In this document: positions 12,446-13,935 of the stretch, one piece after another
How positions within the stretch are numbered: position 1 is the stretch's first letter
How the letters are laid out: each line of letters starts with the position of its first letter
Assembly (NCBI GenBank): GCA_026770585.1
Contig: MU646800.1
Span: forward strand, 151,786 to 165,720
Reading direction: 5' to 3'
Length of the DNA: 13,935 nt
Source: Baffinella frigidus
Taxonomy: Eukaryota; Cryptophyceae; Cryptomonadales; Baffinellaceae
The notes under the pieces: generated by a model
The model's input: the letters and a program-made list of their open reading frames with translations, nothing else
Told to the model about the DNA's origin: nothing
Databases searched by the model: none
Made by a program: the position numbers and the translations under genes

Positions 12446-13800
12446 TCTAAGGAATAGGGTTTCGGGTTTAGGGTTTAGGGTTCAGGGTTTAGGGTTTAGT
12501 GTTTAGGGTTCAGGGTTTAGGGTTTAGGGTTTAGGGTTTTGGGTTTCGGGTTCAGGGTTTCGGGTTTCAGGTTTCGGGTTTAGAGTGCAGGGTGCAGGGT
12601 TTAGGATTTAGTGTTTGGGCTTAGGGTTTAGGGCTTAGGGTTTCAGGTTTAGGGTCGACAGTTGAGGGTTCAGGGTTAAGTGTTTAGGCTTCAGGGTATA
12701 GGTTTTAGAGTTTCAGTATTTAAACTTTAGGGTTTAGAGTTTGGGGTTCAGGGTTTAGGGTTGAGGGTTTAGGGTTTGGGATTCAGGGTTTAAGGGTGAG
12801 GGGTTTGGGGTTTGGGTTCAGGGGTCAGGGATTAGGGTTGAAGGAATACGGGTTGAGGGCTTGTGGTTCAGTGTCTAGGGTCTAGGGTTTGGGGTTTGGG
12901 GTTTGGGATGTGGGGTTTGGGGTTTAGGGTCTAAGGTGTAGAGTTTAGGATTTAGGGTTTAGGGTCTAGGTTTTAGGGTGTAGGGTGTAGGGTTTAGGGT
13001 TTAGGGTTCAAGAGTTATGATTTAGGCGTTACGGTTTAATTCTAAGTTGAGGGGTTAGTGCTTTAAGGCTGAGGTTTGGGAGTTCAGGGGTTAGGGGTTC
13101 AGGTTCAGGGTTTAGGGTTTAGTGTTTAGTGTTCAGGGTTTGGGATTTTGGGTTTAGGGTTTAAGGCTTAGGGTTGAGGGTTTATGGTTTATGGTTTGGA
13201 GTTACTGTTTAGGGTTTAGGGTAGAGGTTTTAGGGTTGAGGGTTGAGGGTTGATTGTTGAGGGTTGAGGGTGCAGGAAGCAGGGTTTAGGATTCAGTGTT
13301 TGGGTTCAGGGTTTAGGTTTTAGGATTTGGGGTTTAGGGTCGACAGTTGAGGGTTCAGGGTTTAGAGTGTAGGCTTCAGGTTTTAGGGTTCAGGGTTTTA
13401 GTATTTAGAGTGTAGGGTTCAGAGTTTTGGGTTCAGGGTTGAGGGTTTAGGATTTAGTGTCTGGGATTCAGGGCTTAAAAGTTTGGGGTTTGGGGTTAGG
13501 GGCTAGGGGTCAGGGATTAGGGTTGAAGGAATAGGCGATTAGGGCTTGAGGTTTAAGGTTTAGGGTTCGGGGTTTAGGGTTTGGGGTTTGGGGTCTAACG
13601 TGTAGAGTTTAGGGTGTAGGGTTTAGGTTTTAAAGTGTCAGGGGTTAGGATTTGTTACTATTTGAGGGTCAAGTTTGAGGGGTTAGTGCTTTAGTGTTGA
13701 GGTTTGAGAGTTCAGGGTCAGGGGTCAGGGGTCAGGGGTCTGGATTTAGTGCTTAGTGTTTAGTGTTCAATGTTTAGGTTTTAGGTTTTAGGATGTAGGG
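12446..13800 (+). repeat. Degenerate subtelomeric TTTAGGG array with a higher-order repeat
   Basis: Heptamer-based sequence with many variants (TTCAGGG, TTGAGGG, TTTGGGG, TTTATGG). Landmarks GTCGACAGTTGAGGGTTCAG at 12654 and 13339, and ATTAGGGTTGAAGGAATA at 12831 and 13516, are both 685 bp apart. GGGGTTAGTGCTTTA at 13051 and 13679 is 628 bp apart. This shows a duplicated block with one deletion of about 57 bp. Confidence 0.93.
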
Positions 13801-13935
13801 TTTATGGTTTATGGTTTATGGTTTATGGTTAGGGTTTAGGGTTTAGGGTTTAGGGTTTAGGGTTTAGGGTTTAGGGTTTAGGGTTTAGGGTTTAGGGTTT
13901 AAGGTTTAGGGTTTAGGGTTTAGGGTTTAGGGTTT
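13801..13935 (+). repeat. Terminal TTTAGGG telomere repeats
   Basis: After four TTTATGG variants, about 15 TTTAGGG units follow with one TTTAAGG variant, reaching the end of the window in mid-repeat. The G-rich strand runs 5' to 3' toward the right edge, as expected for a right-hand chromosome end maintained by telomerase. Confidence 0.92.

Noticed and set aside
1-13935. tRNA, rRNA or spliced-leader genes
   Set aside because: I looked for recognisable tRNA arms and conserved rRNA words and saw none.

Overview
This is a eukaryotic subtelomere and chromosome end, not a bacterial region. The right edge (about 13801-13935) is an almost perfect TTTAGGG array with the G-rich strand running 3' off the end, as at a right-hand telomere. 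Plant-type heptamers, GC-rich coding DNA, spliced armadillo-repeat exons and a protist-like cyclic-nucleotide phosphodiesterase suggest a unicellular alga or a related protist. A pelagophyte-like alga is only a guess.

Layout. 1-1080: palindromic repeats, a mobile-element block and a long CT tract. 1380-1870: two copies of an armadillo (ARM) exon segment on the minus strand, separated by GA tracts. 1871-4224: six short hairpin elements and other palindromes. 4225-4454: an upstream ARM exon on the minus strand. Its phase and its position within the ARM repeat fit the exon at 1735-1870, so 1871-4224 may be one repeat-filled intron. 4455-6950: repeats, plus a weak candidate secreted ORF. 6948-8008: an interstitial CCCTAAA array. 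8009-12445: a 4.4 kb block with one intact gene, a class I 3',5'-cyclic nucleotide phosphodiesterase (9986-8520, minus), along with an 81-bp perfect terminal inverted repeat element, a TTTGGGG tract, a CCGGGC-rich satellite and an inverted copy of the phosphodiesterase 3' end. 12446-13935: a degenerate TTTAGGG array that becomes perfect at the end.

The most notable finding is a family of eight hairpin elements of 130-141 bp at 674, 1892, 2407, 2680, 2926, 3390, 4076 and 8184. Seven are flanked by exact 4-bp direct repeats and the eighth by a 3/4 match. The sites read RRYY or RRRY. All eight share a core hairpin stem (ATTACTACACAA and its reverse complement) but carry one of three different outer arms, so the family looks modular. 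Two of them sit beside the inferred splice sites of the ARM exons, which raises the possibility that they act as introners.

The second is the large-scale structure. The 4.4 kb phosphodiesterase block lies between telomeric arrays pointing outward in opposite directions. The internal array shares degenerate landmark words, at identical spacing, with the distal part of the terminal array. This suggests an inverted subtelomeric duplication rather than independent telomere addition. I see no operon-like cooperation between genes; the window is mainly a record of subtelomeric duplication and small-element activity around one functional gene and one broken or heavily invaded gene.
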